DNA from: Pseudomonas abietaniphila
GTDB taxonomy: Bacteria; Pseudomonadota; Gammaproteobacteria; Pseudomonadales; Pseudomonadaceae
NCBI RefSeq assembly: GCF_039697315.1
Contig: NZ_CP155619.1
Span: 4,526,001 to 4,590,000, forward strand
DNA: 64,000 nucleotides
Direction of reading: 5' to 3'
Below the pieces are notes generated by a model. The model made no database searches, was not told the origin of the DNA, and was given only the letters and a program-made list of their open reading frames with translations. A program made the position numbers and the translations under genes. Below are positions 34,693-45,551 of the stretch, piece after piece. Positions within the stretch are counted from its first letter, which is position 1. Each line of letters starts with the position of its first letter.

Positions 34693-36408
34693 TCAGCGCT
34701 TGATCCGGCCCTTGATGAAGGACAGTACATCGGCAACCGGCAAGGCCTGAGCTTCAGACTCGGTGCGGCTCTTGTACTCCAGATTACCTTCGGCCAGACC
34801 GCGGTCACTGACCACGATACGGTGTGGAATGCCGATCAGCTCCATGTCCGCGAACTTGATGCCGGGGCTGGTTTTCTTGTCACGGTCATCCAGCAATACC
34901 TCGAAACCGGCAGCGGTCAGTTCCGCGTAGAGTTTGTCGGTGGCTTCACGAACGGCTTCGGTTTCATAGCGCAATGGAACCAGCGCGATCTGGAAGGGTG
35001 CAAGCGCGTCGCTCCAGATGATCCCGTTATCGTCGTTATTCTGCTCGATGGCGGCAGCCACCACGCGGGAAACGCCGATGCCGTAGCAGCCCATGGTCAA
35101 TGTCACCGGTTTGCCGTTCTCGCCCAGCACCTGACACTTCATCGCGTCGCTGTACTTGGTGCCCAACTGAAAGATGTGACCCACTTCGATGCCGCGCTTG
35201 ATGATCACGGTGCCCTGGCCATCCGGACTTGGGTCACCTTCGACGACATTGCGCAGGTCGGCGACTTCCGGGACCGGCAGATCACGCTCCCAGTTAACGC
35301 CGAAATAGTGCTTGTCGTCGATGTTCGCGCCAATGCCGAAATCGCTCATCAGCTCGACCGAGCGGTCGATGATGCAAGGCAGCGGCAGGTTCAGCGGGCC
35401 AAGGGAACCGGCGCCTGCGCCGATGGCGGCACGCAGTTCGGCTTCGCTGGCCATGACCAGCGGGCTGGCAACCAGTGGGTGGTTGGACGCCTTGATCTCG
35501 TTGAGTTCGTGGTCGCCACGAATGATCAACGCGATCAGCTTGCCTTCTTCGGCGGCATGAACCACCAGCGTTTTGACGGTTTTCTCGATCGGCAGACCAA
35601 ACTGCTCGACCAGTGCGGCGATGGTTTTCGCGTTCGGGGTGTCGACCAGGCGCAACTCTTCGGTCGCGGCGCCACGTGATTTCTCGCGTGGGATGGCCTC
35701 GGCTTTTTCGATGTTGGCGGCGTAGTCGGACGTGTCGCTGAACACGATGTCGTCTTCACCGGATTCGGCCAGTACGTGGAACTCATGGGAGCCCGCGCCA
35801 CCGATCGAACCGTTGTCGGCCACCACAGGGCGGAAGTTCAGGCCCAGGCGAGTGAAGACGTTGCAGTATGCCTGATGCATGCGGTCGTAGGTTTCCTGCA
35901 GGGAATCCTGGGTCGCATGAAAGGAGTACGCGTCCTTCATGATGAATTCGCGGCCGCGCATCAAGCCGAAGCGTGGGCGGATCTCGTCACGGAACTTGGT
36001 CTGGATCTGGTACATGTTGATCGGCAGCTGTTTATAGCTGCTCAATTCATTGCGAGCCAGATCGGTGATGACTTCCTCGTGGGTCGGACCCGCGCAGAAA
36101 TCACGGTCATGACGGTCTTTCAGGCGCAACAGCTCAGGGCCGTACTGCTCCCAGCGACCGGATTCCTGCCACAGTTCCGCAGGCTGAATACCGGGCATCA
36201 ATACTTCCAGCGCACCTGCAGCGTCCATTTCTTCACGAACGACGGCTTCGACCTTGCGCAGCACACGCAGGCCCATCGGCAGCCAGGTGTAAAGACCGGA
36301 AGCGAGTTTGCGAATCATGCCGGCACGAAGCATCAGCTGGTGGCTGATCACGACCGCATCGTTTGGCGTTTCTTTCTGTGTGGCGAGCAAATATTGACTG
36401 GTACGCAT
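34693..36408 (-). CDS. proS: Prolyl-tRNA synthetase
   Basis: A 571-residue class II synthetase starting at the ATG at 36408 ([11 protein letters not shown]), the length and start expected for bacterial-type ProRS; further upstream codons are not ProRS-like. Motif 2 region [21 protein letters not shown] lies around 135-155, an inserted editing domain follows (about 225-385) and the anticodon-binding domain is C-terminal. It charges tRNA-Pro and clears misacylated Ala-tRNA-Pro through the insertion. The downstream lipoprotein gene is co-directional. Confidence 0.97.
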   Translation of the reverse strand: MRTSQYLLATQKETPNDAVVISHQLMLRAGMIRKLASGLYTWLPMGLRVLRKVEAVVREEMDAAGALEVLMPGIQPAELWQESGRWEQYGPELLRLKDRHDRDFCAGPTHEEVITDLARNELSSYKQLPINMYQIQTKFRDEIRPRFGLMRGREFIMKDAYSFHATQDSLQETYDRMHQAYCNVFTRLGLNFRPVVADNGSIGGAGSHEFHVLAESGEDDIVFSDTSDYAANIEKAEAIPREKSRGAATEELRLVDTPNAKTIAALVEQFGLPIEKTVKTLVVHAAEEGKLIALIIRGDHELNEIKASNHPLVASPLVMASEAELRAAIGAGAGSLGPLNLPLPCIIDRSVELMSDFGIGANIDDKHYFGVNWERDLPVPEVADLRNVVEGDPSPDGQGTVIIKRGIEVGHIFQLGTKYSDAMKCQVLGENGKPVTLTMGCYGIGVSRVVAAAIEQNNDDNGIIWSDALAPFQIALVPLRYETEAVREATDKLYAELTAAGFEVLLDDRDKKTSPGIKFADMELIGIPHRIVVSDRGLAEGNLEYKSRTESEAQALPVADVLSFIKGRIKR

Positions 36409-36526
36409 GGTCGGCCGTTGTCGGTTGCTGTGACTGGGAAATGACCTGGCATTGTACGGTGGTGATACGGTCGAGTACAGGGCGGACGGGCGTTGTAGCG
36501 CAAGGGATTGGCAGAGTTGCAGGAAT

Positions 36527-36556
36527 GAAAAAGCCCGGCGCAAGGCCGGGCTTTTC
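36527..36556. terminator. Terminator downstream of the OprD gene
   Basis: Arms AAGCCCGGC (36531-36539) and GCCGGGCTT (36545-36553) with an A run on the left, giving a U run on the minus strand, 25 bases beyond the porin stop. It separates the porin gene from proS. Confidence 0.9.
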
Positions 36557-36580
36557 TATAACGAGTGTCAGACTGTTCGA

Positions 36581-37903
36581 TTACAGGACCGAAATCGGGT
36601 AGTCGACGATCAGACGGAACTCGTTTACGTCGCCTTCGCCCTCGTCCGTGTTGGCACGGTGGAACGCTTGACGGATACGAAACGACAGGTCTTTTGCCGG
36701 GCCAGTCTGAACAACGTATTTGGCTTCAACGTTGGTCTCGTGGTGGCTACCGTCAGAACCGTACAGACCGGTGTAGGTGCTGTTCGATGGCGTGTGGGTA
36801 CCGTCAATGTTGGTACCGCTGACGTAACGGGCCATGAAGCTCAGGCCAGGAACACCGTAGGTTGCCATGTTCAGGTCGTAGCGAGCCTGCCAGGAGCGTT
36901 CACCCGGGGCGTTAAAGTCGGAGTATTGAATCGAGTTCGCCAGGAAGATCGAGTCGCCACCGCGGTTGTTGTCGCCGATACCGATGTAGTCGAACGGCGT
37001 ATCACCGTTAACTTTCTGGAAGGCCAGGGTCAGGGTATGAGCGGCCAGGAACGAGTAGGCTGCAGACAGGGAGTAGGCGTTGTTGTTGATGTCGCCTGCT
37101 TTCTTGCTGCCAGTGTCCTGGGTGTTGTAGTAGTTGAAGTCGAAGGCCAGGGACTGGTCATCGGTCAACGGCAGTGCGTAGTTCACGTTGCCGTAGTACT
37201 GGTTCCACACGTCTTCCAGTTTGTTGTAGTAGAAACCAACACCCAGGTTGTCAGTGATCGAGTACTTACCGCCGCCGTAGGTGGACGACTTGGAGGTCAC
37301 ACCTGCGTACGTTGCCCAGATGTCGCCGTCACGGTTGGTTTCGTCTTGGCTGGTGCCCGAAGTGAAGCGACCCGCTTCAACGTCGAGACCTTTGATCTCG
37401 CTGCTCTGCAAAGTCACGCCAGTAGCCGTTTGTGGCAACAGGCGGGAGCCGCCGACTGCGAAGACCGGGTTCTGCGGCTGCATGTCGCCGATTTTCAGTT
37501 CGGTTTTCGAGATGCGGAACTTAACAGCGCCACCGGCTTTGCCGAAGCTGTCTTCGTTTTTGCCGTTGCTGTCGGTGACCAGGTTACCCGAACCCGAGTA
37601 CTTGTCGGAGCCGTCCAGTTTGAAGCCGGCATAGCCGAACGCATCAACGCCCACACCGATCAGGCCTTGGGTGTAACCGGAGCTGTAGTTAGCCCAGAAA
37701 CCTTGAGTCCAGTCTTTGTCGTCTACGGCGCCGTTCATTTTGTCGCGGTTGTAGTAGTAGTTGCGGGCTTTGACGTCCAGCTTGCTACCTTCAACAAAAC
37801 CAGTTGCTTCGGACTGATCGCTTACGAATGCCGCAGCCGATGCCAATTGGGTACTGGCCGCAGTAACTGCCAGGGCGATTGCGCTCCACTTCATCACTCT
37901 CAT
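36581..37903 (-). CDS. OprD-family outer membrane porin
   Basis: A 440-residue porin with a signal peptide (cleavage near ASAAAF, about residue 24). Start at 37903 (MRVMKW); the Met at residue 4 is an alternative. Typical OprD blocks are ATGFVEGSKLDVKARNYYYNRD near the N-terminus and alternating beta strands to the terminal IVDYPISVL, with an aromatic-rich FRIRQAFHRAN near the end. The family forms 18-stranded monomeric channels for small carboxylates and basic amino acids. Position next to proS matches P. aeruginosa oprD, but OccD/OccK paralogues are numerous, so substrate is left open. Confidence 0.93.
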   Translation of the reverse strand: MRVMKWSAIALAVTAASTQLASAAAFVSDQSEATGFVEGSKLDVKARNYYYNRDKMNGAVDDKDWTQGFWANYSSGYTQGLIGVGVDAFGYAGFKLDGSDKYSGSGNLVTDSNGKNEDSFGKAGGAVKFRISKTELKIGDMQPQNPVFAVGGSRLLPQTATGVTLQSSEIKGLDVEAGRFTSGTSQDETNRDGDIWATYAGVTSKSSTYGGGKYSITDNLGVGFYYNKLEDVWNQYYGNVNYALPLTDDQSLAFDFNYYNTQDTGSKKAGDINNNAYSLSAAYSFLAAHTLTLAFQKVNGDTPFDYIGIGDNNRGGDSIFLANSIQYSDFNAPGERSWQARYDLNMATYGVPGLSFMARYVSGTNIDGTHTPSNSTYTGLYGSDGSHHETNVEAKYVVQTGPAKDLSFRIRQAFHRANTDEGEGDVNEFRLIVDYPISVL

Positions 37904-38903
37904 CGTGACTTTGCTCCTTTGGTTTTAAGAAGAGTACTGCCGTCCACCTGTTTTTTTATCTGGGCGGCTCTTTCTTTTTGGTGTCGGCGAACTTATAGCA
38001 CGCTGACATTATTGGCGATAGTTACGAACCTATCCTTTCAATTTCTTTACGGCCATGTCGCAAATCAGCTCTGTCCATGTCGCTACTGAACAGCTCCTTA
38101 TCTGTAGACGTACAACTACCGCAGTACTTTTCGACAGTCAGGGGCCATCTCCGCTGTGATCTGGACCCTGTCATTCCGAACGCCCCCACGCGTTTGCTCG
38201 CCGTTTTCTCGCTGACCGTGAGCCAGGTCTACGACCCGTGCTGTTCGATCCTGTGTGTGACAAAGCAACAACCGTGCACAAAGTTCCCACGTACGTGAAA
38301 AAAATGTGTTTCTGCGCATAAATACTTTCAGTTGCTGTCGTAATTCATTGTTTTTTAAACATAAAAAAATTTCAGAAAAATGCTTTGCGATGCCTGTGGG
38401 AATGAGGTTAACGCGCAAAAATGTCACTGGCGTTACCTGTTACCGCGAGGAAGTGGGTAAATGGCGGATAGGTCTTGCGGTTTATGTCACGGGAGTGAGT
38501 CGTTTTGGTGCGCGGGAGTGTCGTGTCGCCTGAATTTGGTACAGCGGTGCCTTTTCCTTCGCTGCAGTTGACCTGAAAGTCAGTGAGCGCGTAGAGCAGG
38601 CATGCTGGCTGCCTTTATTCCACGGGCCTGCAGGCTGCTTTTTTACGGGATTGTTATGTCCGTAGTGGTTCGAAAGCCTGCTTCATGTCAGTGCGAACAC
38701 AGTGGGCCTGAACGGTGCTGGTGCGCCTGCCGCTTTTTGGCTGGAAGTGACTCCAGGCCAACAGCGTATAGGCAAAATGTTCGCAAAATGGCGTGGTGGC
38801 GTGATTCGCCCTGTATTCCCGAGTATCCTGCTAGGCATTAAAGACAATGTGTTTCGGCGATTCAATTTGTCGAAAACCTAACCCGGCGATCAGGAGTTAT
38901 GGC
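37904..38903. other. Long intergenic region upstream of the porin and HIT genes
   Basis: One kilobase without a convincing gene. It must hold the porin promoter on the minus strand and the HIT-slyX promoter on the plus strand. The stretch 38295-38390 is AT-rich (runs of A and T) unlike its surroundings, as seen at MvaT-type silencer sites. A GC-rich palindrome followed by six T (GCCTGCAGGCTGCTTTTTT near 38628) might be a terminator, which would imply an unrecognised small RNA. Open frames here are Arg/Cys-rich and have no ribosome sites. Confidence 0.45.
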
Positions 38904-39335
38904 GTGTTCGTTTTGGATCAGCGCTTGTTACAAGACACTTTACCGGTGGGCGATTTCCCGCTGTCTCGACTGCTATTGTCGAATGACTCGCAATACCCGT
39001 GGTTCATCCTGGTGCCACGCCGGGCGGATATAAGCGAAGTGTTCCAGTTGTCCGATGCTGACCAGGCACAACTGTGGAAGGAGACAACTGTTCTGTCCAA
39101 GGCGCTTAGCCAGTTGTTCCAAGCTGACAAGATGAACGTCGGGGCATTGGGTAACGTGGTGAGCCAGCTGCATATGCATGTCATTGTTCGACACAAGCAT
39201 GACATCGCATGGCCGACGCCGGTCTGGGGCAAATATCCGGCGGTGCCGTATTCGGCGGAGCAGGTAGCGGACATCCTCACGCGTCTTAAAACGGCGCTGA
39301 CAGTCGATTTCACTTTTGCGGAAGACAGGTCATGA
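38904..39335 (+). CDS. HIT family protein
   Basis: A 143-residue histidine-triad protein from the GTG at 38904, with AGGAG seven bases upstream; the longer in-frame ATG lacks a site. The triad region reads [13 protein letters not shown]: His90 and the nucleophilic His92 are present, but the third triad position is Ile94. WFILVPRR and NVGALGNVV are family-typical. Related enzymes hydrolyse adenylylated substrates or Ap4A. It overlaps slyX by four bases, as in P. aeruginosa. Confidence 0.9.
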   Translation: MFVLDQRLLQDTLPVGDFPLSRLLLSNDSQYPWFILVPRRADISEVFQLSDADQAQLWKETTVLSKALSQLFQADKMNVGALGNVVSQLHMHVIVRHKHDIAWPTPVWGKYPAVPYSAEQVADILTRLKTALTVDFTFAEDRS

Positions 39336-39538
39336 ACCTTGACGAACGGGTAATGGAGCTGGAAAGCCGACTGGCTTTTCAGGATGACACCATTCAGGCA
39401 CTCAACGATGTCCTGGTCGCGCAGCAACGCAGCCTGGAACGCATGCAGTTGCAGATGGCAGCGTTGATCAAGCGTCAGGAAGAGATGGGTGGGCAGTTCG
39501 AAGCATTCGAAGAAGACGCTCCGCCGCCTCATTATTAA
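39332..39538 (+). CDS. slyX: SlyX family protein
   Basis: A 68-residue SlyX homologue: a single long helix (residues 3-55, [20 protein letters not shown]) with coiled-coil spacing and a short acidic, Pro-rich tail ending PPHY, the usual SlyX C-terminus. Function is unknown despite wide distribution. Starts inside the HIT gene stop (ATGA) and ends 15 bases before a terminator. Confidence 0.93.
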   Translation: MNLDERVMELESRLAFQDDTIQALNDVLVAQQRSLERMQLQMAALIKRQEEMGGQFEAFEEDAPPPHY

Positions 39539-39552
39539 GCGTCGGCTGGCAT

Positions 39553-39584
39553 AAAAAAACCGCGCCCTTGAGCGCGGTTTTTTA
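39553..39584. terminator. Bidirectional terminator after slyX
   Basis: Arms AACCGCGC (39558-39565) and GCGCGGTT (39572-39579) flanked by A and T runs; it can end both the HIT-slyX transcript and the convergent cold-shock fusion gene. Confidence 0.9.
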
Positions 39585-39596
39585 TTGAGGCAACGC

Positions 39597-40202
39597 TTAG
39601 CGACGGGGCAGCGCGGCGATCACGTCCTCGGCTTGCAGGCCCTTGTCACGGTTCATGACGGAGAACTCCACACGCTGACCTTCGACGAGCACACGATGGC
39701 CTTCGCCACGGATGGCGCGGAAGTGCACGAAAATATCGTCGCCGGAGTCGCGCGAGATGAAACCGAAACCCTTGGAGGTGTTGAACCACTTCACGGTACC
39801 GGTATCGCGGTTGCCGAGTTCATGGGGTTGCGCGGCGGGAGAAGGAGACGACTTGTAGAAGCTGACGGCGAGGTGGATTGCCACAGCGATCACGACCGCC
39901 AGCAGGCTCACCAGAACGGCCGGCTGGCCAGCAATGGTTTCAAGCGGGACGAGCAGCGTAAGGATTTGAAGAACAACCGCCAGCACCAGTAACACACTGA
40001 CCAGATTTTGCAGTTGGTGACGCGGACCTTTATTCCAGTAAGGGATCACTGGCGCAAGCACCAGGTTAATCAGGCCAAAGAATGCCAGGTACAGCGCATC
40101 CGGTTGAGACAGGTAGGAAGACAGCGCTTCGCTACGCAGGCTGGGTATGAATGAGAGCAGCAGGGCAGCTGCGCCCGTCAGCAGGTGGACTATTTTCAAC
40201 AT
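39597..40202 (-). CDS. Membrane protein with C-terminal cold-shock domain
   Basis: A 201-residue fusion. Four hydrophobic helices lie at about 4-20, 36-54, 66-86 and 94-116; a Ser/Pro/Ala linker leads to a complete cold-shock domain at 134-198, with RNP1 KGFGFI (144-149) and RNP2 DIFVHF (156-161). The P. aeruginosa counterpart at the same locus (PA0961) is annotated as a probable cold-shock protein. The layout would place a nucleic-acid-binding OB fold at the inner membrane face. Role unknown. Confidence 0.9.
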   Translation of the reverse strand: MLKIVHLLTGAAALLLSFIPSLRSEALSSYLSQPDALYLAFFGLINLVLAPVIPYWNKGPRHQLQNLVSVLLVLAVVLQILTLLVPLETIAGQPAVLVSLLAVVIAVAIHLAVSFYKSSPSPAAQPHELGNRDTGTVKWFNTSKGFGFISRDSGDDIFVHFRAIRGEGHRVLVEGQRVEFSVMNRDKGLQAEDVIAALPRR

Positions 40203-40661
40203 TTTGATAACTCACATTTAAGATGGATCACGAGGAAATAGCTGGCAGGGTTCGGTACGCTTCTGAAAAAAGGGAGGCGTGATGCACGAGCGCTGGTCCA
40301 GCCTATGCGCTACAGCCTGTTGGCACGTCAGTAGCGACACATCTGTATTTAACAGCAAAGCCGAGAGCTACTCAAATCAAGCGCTTAGCGCGACTGATCG
40401 CAGGGGATGCTGGCAATTTGTCCCATATTTAGCGTGCGTCGCTAAAGCCTTGTTCCAGAGCCGTCAGTGCGACAAACACGCCTTTTCAGCGAATGTAATA
40501 TTTACCAAGGCGTCTTTTGCCCGATTTTAGTTGGCCAAGCGACTGCGCCGGCTCGTGTTCGCGCGCAGGCGTCATACCCTCAGATGGCTGCGCAGGCGCT
40601 CGTGTCTTGATAGAGTGCTGACAGCTAATTGGAAAAAACCATCATATAAAGAGGGCAACGC
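40203..40661. other. Intergenic region upstream of the Dps gene
   Basis: A 459-base divergent interval. I see no gene, no repeat and no convincing OxyR or Fur box by eye. The dps-like gene has AAAGAGGG about 10 bases before its start. Short open frames here have no protein-like composition. Confidence 0.4.
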
Positions 40662-41135
40662 ATGGCAATCGATATCGGTATCAGCGAAGAAGATCGCAAG
40701 TCCATCGTGGAGGGTCTTTCCCGTCTGCTGGCAGATACCTATGTGCTGTATCTGAAAACCCATAACTTTCACTGGAACGTCACCGGTCCGATGTTCCGTA
40801 CCTTGCACCTGATGTTCGAGGAGCAATACAACGAACTGGCGCTGGCGGTGGACTCTATCGCCGAGCGTATCCGTGCACTGGGCTTCCCGGCACCGGGCAC
40901 CTACTCGACGTACGCGCGCCTTTCTTCGATCAAAGAGGAGGAGGGTGTTCCTTCGGCTGAGGACATGATCCGTTCTCTGGTACAAGGCCAGGAAGCCGTT
41001 ACGCGAACGGCTCGCGGGATTTTCCCGCTGCTGGACAAGGTCAGCGATGAGCCTACGGCTGACTTGCTGACTCAGCGTATGCAGGTCCACGAAAAGACTG
41101 CATGGATGCTCCGTGCGATGCTCGAAGGCAAATAA
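40662..41135 (+). CDS. Dps-like ferritin (DNA starvation/iron storage)
   Basis: A 157-residue Dps-family protein. The intersubunit ferroxidase residues are in place: His37 in [10 protein letters not shown], Asp64 and Glu68 in [12 protein letters not shown], with the spacing (27 and 4) of E. coli Dps. There is no long basic N-terminal tail, so DNA binding may be weak. It oxidises iron with peroxide and stores it in a 12-subunit shell. It corresponds to the Dps-like protein at the same locus in P. aeruginosa (PA0962). Confidence 0.93.
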   Translation: MAIDIGISEEDRKSIVEGLSRLLADTYVLYLKTHNFHWNVTGPMFRTLHLMFEEQYNELALAVDSIAERIRALGFPAPGTYSTYARLSSIKEEEGVPSAEDMIRSLVQGQEAVTRTARGIFPLLDKVSDEPTADLLTQRMQVHEKTAWMLRAMLEGK

Positions 41136-41503
41136 TGTTGGGGGTGGGCGGCTGCGTTGGCGCTCACCCAATCTCCTGAGCTTGACCGCAGGCGGATTTG
41201 CAGGCGCAAGCGCAATGCGAAGGCGCGGACATGGCAGTTGTAGTCTCACCTTCAGTTGATACTTTTTCGATGCGCTGAGTGCGTTTGCTGGCGAAAAAAA
41301 TACATATATAACGCCATTTTTTTATCTTGGACTTTTCGGGGCATGACTCTCGAAATTCCCCCTTCTACTGTGGTGATGTCCTACGCCATCTGAGTATGGG
41401 TTCTACTGGTTAACCCCAGATGAATAGGGCTTGATAGACGTGTTGTTGATTTGATTTCAAACATTTCTATCGCCGTATTTGTCACTGCGTCAAAGGGGGT
41501 TAA
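41136..41503. other. Intergenic region after the Dps gene
   Basis: A 368-base gap. The stretch 41297-41330 is AT-rich (AAAAAAATACATATATAACG, then a T run) and may hold a promoter for the ribbon-helix-helix gene. No gene, repeat or clear terminator seen. Confidence 0.4.
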
Positions 41504-41845
41504 ATGAGTCAAGATGCTGCACGGGAAATCAAGGAAGCTCATCGATGTTTTAAGATTCAGCACGATCCATTCATCGAAACCTTCAATATGAACCTCGCGC
41601 AGCCTCAGGCGCGCTCGGTCAGGCTTAACGGGCTGGCCACATGCCTCAGGCTGGAGGAGGTTTACTGGGACATTCTGTCCGAGATTGCACGCTGTAATAG
41701 TTGTTCCATCAATGCGGTATTGTCTTATATCGATCGGGAAGTTCACCTGCGCTACGGCGGGGTAAAGAACTTCAGTGGTCTGATTCGCGTAGTGTGTGTC
41801 GCGCATCTGTTGAAAGCCGAAGGCTTCCAGCTGTCGCCTGTCTGA
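41504..41845 (+). CDS. Ribbon-helix-helix domain protein
   Basis: A 113-residue protein. After a variable 37-residue N-terminus comes a ribbon-helix-helix domain of the RHH_4 type: RSVRLNGLATCLRLEEVYWD (strand and first helix), then SCSINAVLSYIDREVHLRYGG and FSGLIRVVCVAHLL. Such proteins are probably small DNA-binding regulators. It stands alone between dps and aspS. AAAGGGGG precedes the start. Targets unknown. Confidence 0.82.
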   Translation: MSQDAAREIKEAHRCFKIQHDPFIETFNMNLAQPQARSVRLNGLATCLRLEEVYWDILSEIARCNSCSINAVLSYIDREVHLRYGGVKNFSGLIRVVCVAHLLKAEGFQLSPV

Positions 41846-42133
41846 ATCAGGATCAATCCGGCAAGATCTCTTTTTGCGGGTGCGCCCTCGGCGGACCCGC
41901 CTTCGGTAACGGTCACCTGGCAGCGAGACACGTTCGTGCCGGGTGACTTCTTTACGCGTATCGCCAGACGCGGCTGCACAGCCTTGATTAACCCTATATA
42001 ATCCCCCGCCTTACTATGGAAGGCAGGGACTGACCGTCGGGTTGAACTGCATGCCAAGGCTCCTGCACCATTGCGCACTGGCGACGGGCGAGAGCTCCAC
42101 CGAATTCGAATTACGAGAAGTGAACACACGATC

Positions 42134-43909
42134 ATGATGCGCAGCCATTATTGCGGCCAACTGAACGAAAGCCTGGAAGGTCAGGAAATTACCCTTTGCG
42201 GATGGGTCCACCGCCGTCGCGACCACGGGGGTGTGATTTTCCTCGACATACGCGATCGTGAAGGTCTGGCTCAAGTGGTCTTCGATCCGGATCGTGCAGA
42301 CACCTTCGCCATCGCCGACCGTGTTCGCAGCGAATACGTGGTCAAGCTGACCGGCAAGGTCCGTGCGCGTCCCGCCGGTGCGGTCAACCCGAACATGGCC
42401 TCCGGTGCCATCGAAGTGCTGGGTTATGAGCTGGAAGTCCTGAACGAATCAGAGACGCCACCGTTCCCGCTGAACGAATACTCCGACGTCGGCGAAGAAA
42501 CCCGCCTGCGTTATCGCTTCATTGACCTGCGTCGTCCTGAGATGGCCGAGAAACTGCGTCTGCGCTCGCGCATCACGTCCAGCATCCGTGGCTTCCTCGA
42601 CGGCAACGGTTTCCTCGACGTCGAGACGCCGATCCTGACCCGCGCCACCCCTGAGGGTGCTCGCGACTACCTGGTACCGAGCCGTACCCACGCTGGCAGC
42701 TTCTTCGCCTTGCCGCAGTCGCCTCAGCTGTTCAAGCAACTGCTGATGGTCGCGGGCTTCGACCGTTACTACCAGATCGCCAAATGCTTCCGCGACGAAG
42801 ACCTGCGTGCCGACCGTCAGCCTGAGTTCACTCAGATCGACATCGAGACCAGCTTCCTCAACGAAGCCGACATCATGGGTCTCACCGAGAGCATGATTCG
42901 CAAGCTGTTCAAGGAAGTGCTGGATCTGGAATTCGGCGATTTCCCGCACATGACCTTCGAAGAGGCCATGCGCCGCTACGGCTCCGACAAGCCTGACCTG
43001 CGTAACCCGCTGGAGCTGGTGGATGTCGCCGACCAGCTCAAAGACGTCGAATTCAAGGTCTTCAGCGGTCCGGCCAATGACCCGAAATGCCGTGTGACCG
43101 CTCTGCGTGTTCCAGGCGGTGCGAACATGCCGCGTAGCAAGATCGACGACTACACCAAATTCGTCGGCATCTATGGCGCCAAGGGCCTTGCGTACATCAA
43201 GGTCAACGAGCGCGCCAAAGGCGTCGAAGGCCTGCAGTCGCCAATCGTCAAGAACATCCCGGAAGCCAACCTGAACGTGATCCTGGATCGCGTTGGCGCG
43301 GTAGACGGCGACATCGTGTTCTTCGGTGCCGACAAGTTCAAAGTCGTCAGCGAGGCGCTGGGTGCCTTGCGCATCAAGCTGGGCCACGACCTCAACCTGC
43401 TCACCTGTGAGTGGGCGCCGATGTGGGTCGTCGACTTTCCGATGTTCGAAGAGAACGACGACGGCAGCTTCACGGCGCTGCACCACCCGTTCACCGCGCC
43501 GAAGTGCTCGCCGGAAGAGCTGGAAGCCAACCCTGCGACCGCACTGTCCCGTGCCTACGACATGGTATTGAACGGCACCGAGCTGGGTGGCGGTTCGATC
43601 CGTATTCATCGCAAGGAAATGCAGCAAGCGGTCTTCCGTCTGCTGGGTATTGCCGAAGATGAACAGCAAGAGAAGTTCGGCTTCCTGCTCGACGCGCTGA
43701 AGTACGGTGCACCGCCGCACGGTGGTCTGGCGTTCGGTCTGGATCGTCTGGTCATGCTGATGACCGGCGCCCAGTCGATTCGCGAAGTCATTGCCTTCCC
43801 GAAAACCCAGAGCGCCGCCGATGTCATGACTCAGGCGCCTGGCCTGGTCGACGCCAAGCAGTTGCGTGAGCTGCACATCCGCCTGCGCGAAACGCCGAAG
43901 GCTGAGTAA
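42134..43909 (+). CDS. aspS: Aspartyl-tRNA synthetase (probably non-discriminating)
   Basis: A 591-residue class II synthetase, start at 42134 ([10 protein letters not shown]), the start and length known in P. aeruginosa. An N-terminal OB anticodon-binding domain ([14 protein letters not shown]) is followed by the catalytic core with motif 2 [16 protein letters not shown] around 218-233, the GAD insertion domain and motif 3 [12 protein letters not shown] near 535. Pseudomonas AspRS is known to charge both tRNA-Asp and tRNA-Asn, with GatCAB amidating the latter; that property is carried over from the genus. Confidence 0.98.
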   Translation: MMRSHYCGQLNESLEGQEITLCGWVHRRRDHGGVIFLDIRDREGLAQVVFDPDRADTFAIADRVRSEYVVKLTGKVRARPAGAVNPNMASGAIEVLGYELEVLNESETPPFPLNEYSDVGEETRLRYRFIDLRRPEMAEKLRLRSRITSSIRGFLDGNGFLDVETPILTRATPEGARDYLVPSRTHAGSFFALPQSPQLFKQLLMVAGFDRYYQIAKCFRDEDLRADRQPEFTQIDIETSFLNEADIMGLTESMIRKLFKEVLDLEFGDFPHMTFEEAMRRYGSDKPDLRNPLELVDVADQLKDVEFKVFSGPANDPKCRVTALRVPGGANMPRSKIDDYTKFVGIYGAKGLAYIKVNERAKGVEGLQSPIVKNIPEANLNVILDRVGAVDGDIVFFGADKFKVVSEALGALRIKLGHDLNLLTCEWAPMWVVDFPMFEENDDGSFTALHHPFTAPKCSPEELEANPATALSRAYDMVLNGTELGGGSIRIHRKEMQQAVFRLLGIAEDEQQEKFGFLLDALKYGAPPHGGLAFGLDRLVMLMTGAQSIREVIAFPKTQSAADVMTQAPGLVDAKQLRELHIRLRETPKAE

Positions 43910-44039
43910 TGACGGAGCGGGGCGAGTCGTTTCGACGACTCGCTTCGGTTCCCGGCCCGAGAGGGCAAGATTCGAGTAAAGCGTCCTCGTTCGAGTGATC
44001 GGATTGAGGACGTGTGTGTTTCAAGGTTTGGAGCGTGTT

Positions 44040-44786
44040 ATGGCTGGTCATTCCAAGTGGGCGAACATCAAGCACCGCAAAGAGCGTCAGGATGCCAAGA
44101 AAGGCAAGATTTTCACCAAGTGGATTCGTGAGCTGACGGTTGCCGCCCGTCAGGGTGGCGGTGATCCGGCTTCGAACCCGCGTTTGCGTCTGGCTCAAGA
44201 CAAGGCGCTGGGTGCAAACATGAGCCGCGACATCATTGACCGTGCCATCGCTCGGGGCGCGGGCGCCGCCGATGCCGACGATATGGTTGAACTGGGTTAT
44301 GAAGGCTATGGCCCGGGTGGCGTGGCCGTCATGGTTGAAACCATGACCGACAACCGCAACCGTACGGCAGCGGCTGTGCGTCACGCATTCAGCAAGTGCG
44401 GCGGCAACCTGGGCACTGACGGCTCGGTGTCGTATCTGTTCGAACGTAAAGGCCAGATTTCATTTGCGCCGGGCGTCGATGAGGATGCGTTGATGGAAGC
44501 GGCCATGGAAGCCGATGCCGACGACGTCGTGACCCATGAAGATGGCTCGATCGATGTATTCACGTCGTTTGCGGGTTTCTATGCCGTGCGAAACGCGCTG
44601 GAGGCGGCCGGTTTCAAGGCCGCTGACGCGGAGATCGTGATGCAGCCGACCACAAGCGCGGTGCTGGATCTTGAAATGGCGGAAAAGGTGCTCAAGCTGA
44701 TCGACATGCTCGAGGACCTGGATGACGTGCAAAACGTTTATTCCAACGCAGAAATCCCGGATGAGGTGATGGAGCAGCTTGGCTGA
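44040..44786 (+). CDS. yebC: YebC/PmpR family regulator/translation factor
   Basis: A 248-residue YebC/TACO1 protein from the ATG at 44040 ([20 protein letters not shown], the universal start of the family). The middle [22 protein letters not shown] and acidic C-terminal [17 protein letters not shown] are standard. In P. aeruginosa the homologue at this place (PmpR) was described as a repressor of quinolone signalling; newer work links YebC proteins to ribosome stalling. Located between aspS and ruvC as in most gamma-proteobacteria. Confidence 0.96.
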   Translation: MAGHSKWANIKHRKERQDAKKGKIFTKWIRELTVAARQGGGDPASNPRLRLAQDKALGANMSRDIIDRAIARGAGAADADDMVELGYEGYGPGGVAVMVETMTDNRNRTAAAVRHAFSKCGGNLGTDGSVSYLFERKGQISFAPGVDEDALMEAAMEADADDVVTHEDGSIDVFTSFAGFYAVRNALEAAGFKAADAEIVMQPTTSAVLDLEMAEKVLKLIDMLEDLDDVQNVYSNAEIPDEVMEQLG

Positions 44787-44912
44787 TCACAACCCTGGTC
44801 TGGACCTGAGGCCGGAGGCACGAAGCGCTGATTCGATCATCGCTATCGGCCTCCGGCTTCTGCCTTTATGCTGCGTTCAATTGTGCGCATCACTTCTCAA
44901 GCTGCAGGCGTT

Positions 44913-45437
44913 ATGACTCTTATTCTAGGTATCGACCCCGGTTCGCGAATCACCGGCTACGGCGTGGTGCGTGACACGGGGCGCGGCTGCGAGTACGTGG
45001 CTTCAGGCTGTATCCGCACCGGCAGTGGTTTGTTGCATGAGCGGTTGCAGATCGTTTATCGCGGAGTGCGTGAGGTGATTCAGACCTACGGACCGATGAC
45101 CATGGGCATTGAGAAGGTGTTCATGGCCCGCAACGCCGACTCGGCGCTCAAGCTCGGTCAGGCGCGGGGCGCCGCAATCGTCGCCGGTGCCGAAGAGGGG
45201 CTGGAGATCGCCGAGTACACCGCCACGCAGGTCAAGCAGGCGGTTGCCGGGACGGGCGGGGCGAATAAAGACCAAGTGATGATGATGGTCATGCATTTGC
45301 TCAAACTGACGCAGAAACCGCAGATTGACGCCTCGGACGCACTGGCGATTGCGTTGTGCCATGCTCATACGCGCTCCAGCCTGATCCCTCACGGTCTGAA
45401 TACCGCACGCAGTCGTGGTGGTCGCCTGCGTCTCTGA
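44913..45437 (+). CDS. ruvC: Holliday junction resolvase RuvC
   Basis: A 174-residue RuvC from the ATG at 44913 ([10 protein letters not shown]). The four catalytic acids are present: Asp8, Glu67 (GIEKVF), Asp139 and Asp142 ([10 protein letters not shown]). It cuts Holliday junctions symmetrically after RuvAB migration. The C-terminus is basic. It lies 126 bases after yebC and 114 bases before ruvA. Confidence 0.97.
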   Translation: MTLILGIDPGSRITGYGVVRDTGRGCEYVASGCIRTGSGLLHERLQIVYRGVREVIQTYGPMTMGIEKVFMARNADSALKLGQARGAAIVAGAEEGLEIAEYTATQVKQAVAGTGGANKDQVMMMVMHLLKLTQKPQIDASDALAIALCHAHTRSSLIPHGLNTARSRGGRLRL

Positions 45438-45551
45438 TAGCATCATCCGCTTATAAATTTTCACTTGCAGCTCGTGTGAGTCCTGCAACCATGGCGACCA
45501 GGGTTCAGCCCGGTCCATCGCAGCGACGGGCTACTGGAAAGGATCTGATAC

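Noticed and set aside
36452..38089. 545-codon plus-strand frame
   Set aside because: Antisense of the OprD porin; Val-rich shadow, no domain.
42449..43876. 475-codon minus-strand frame
   Set aside because: Antisense of aspS.
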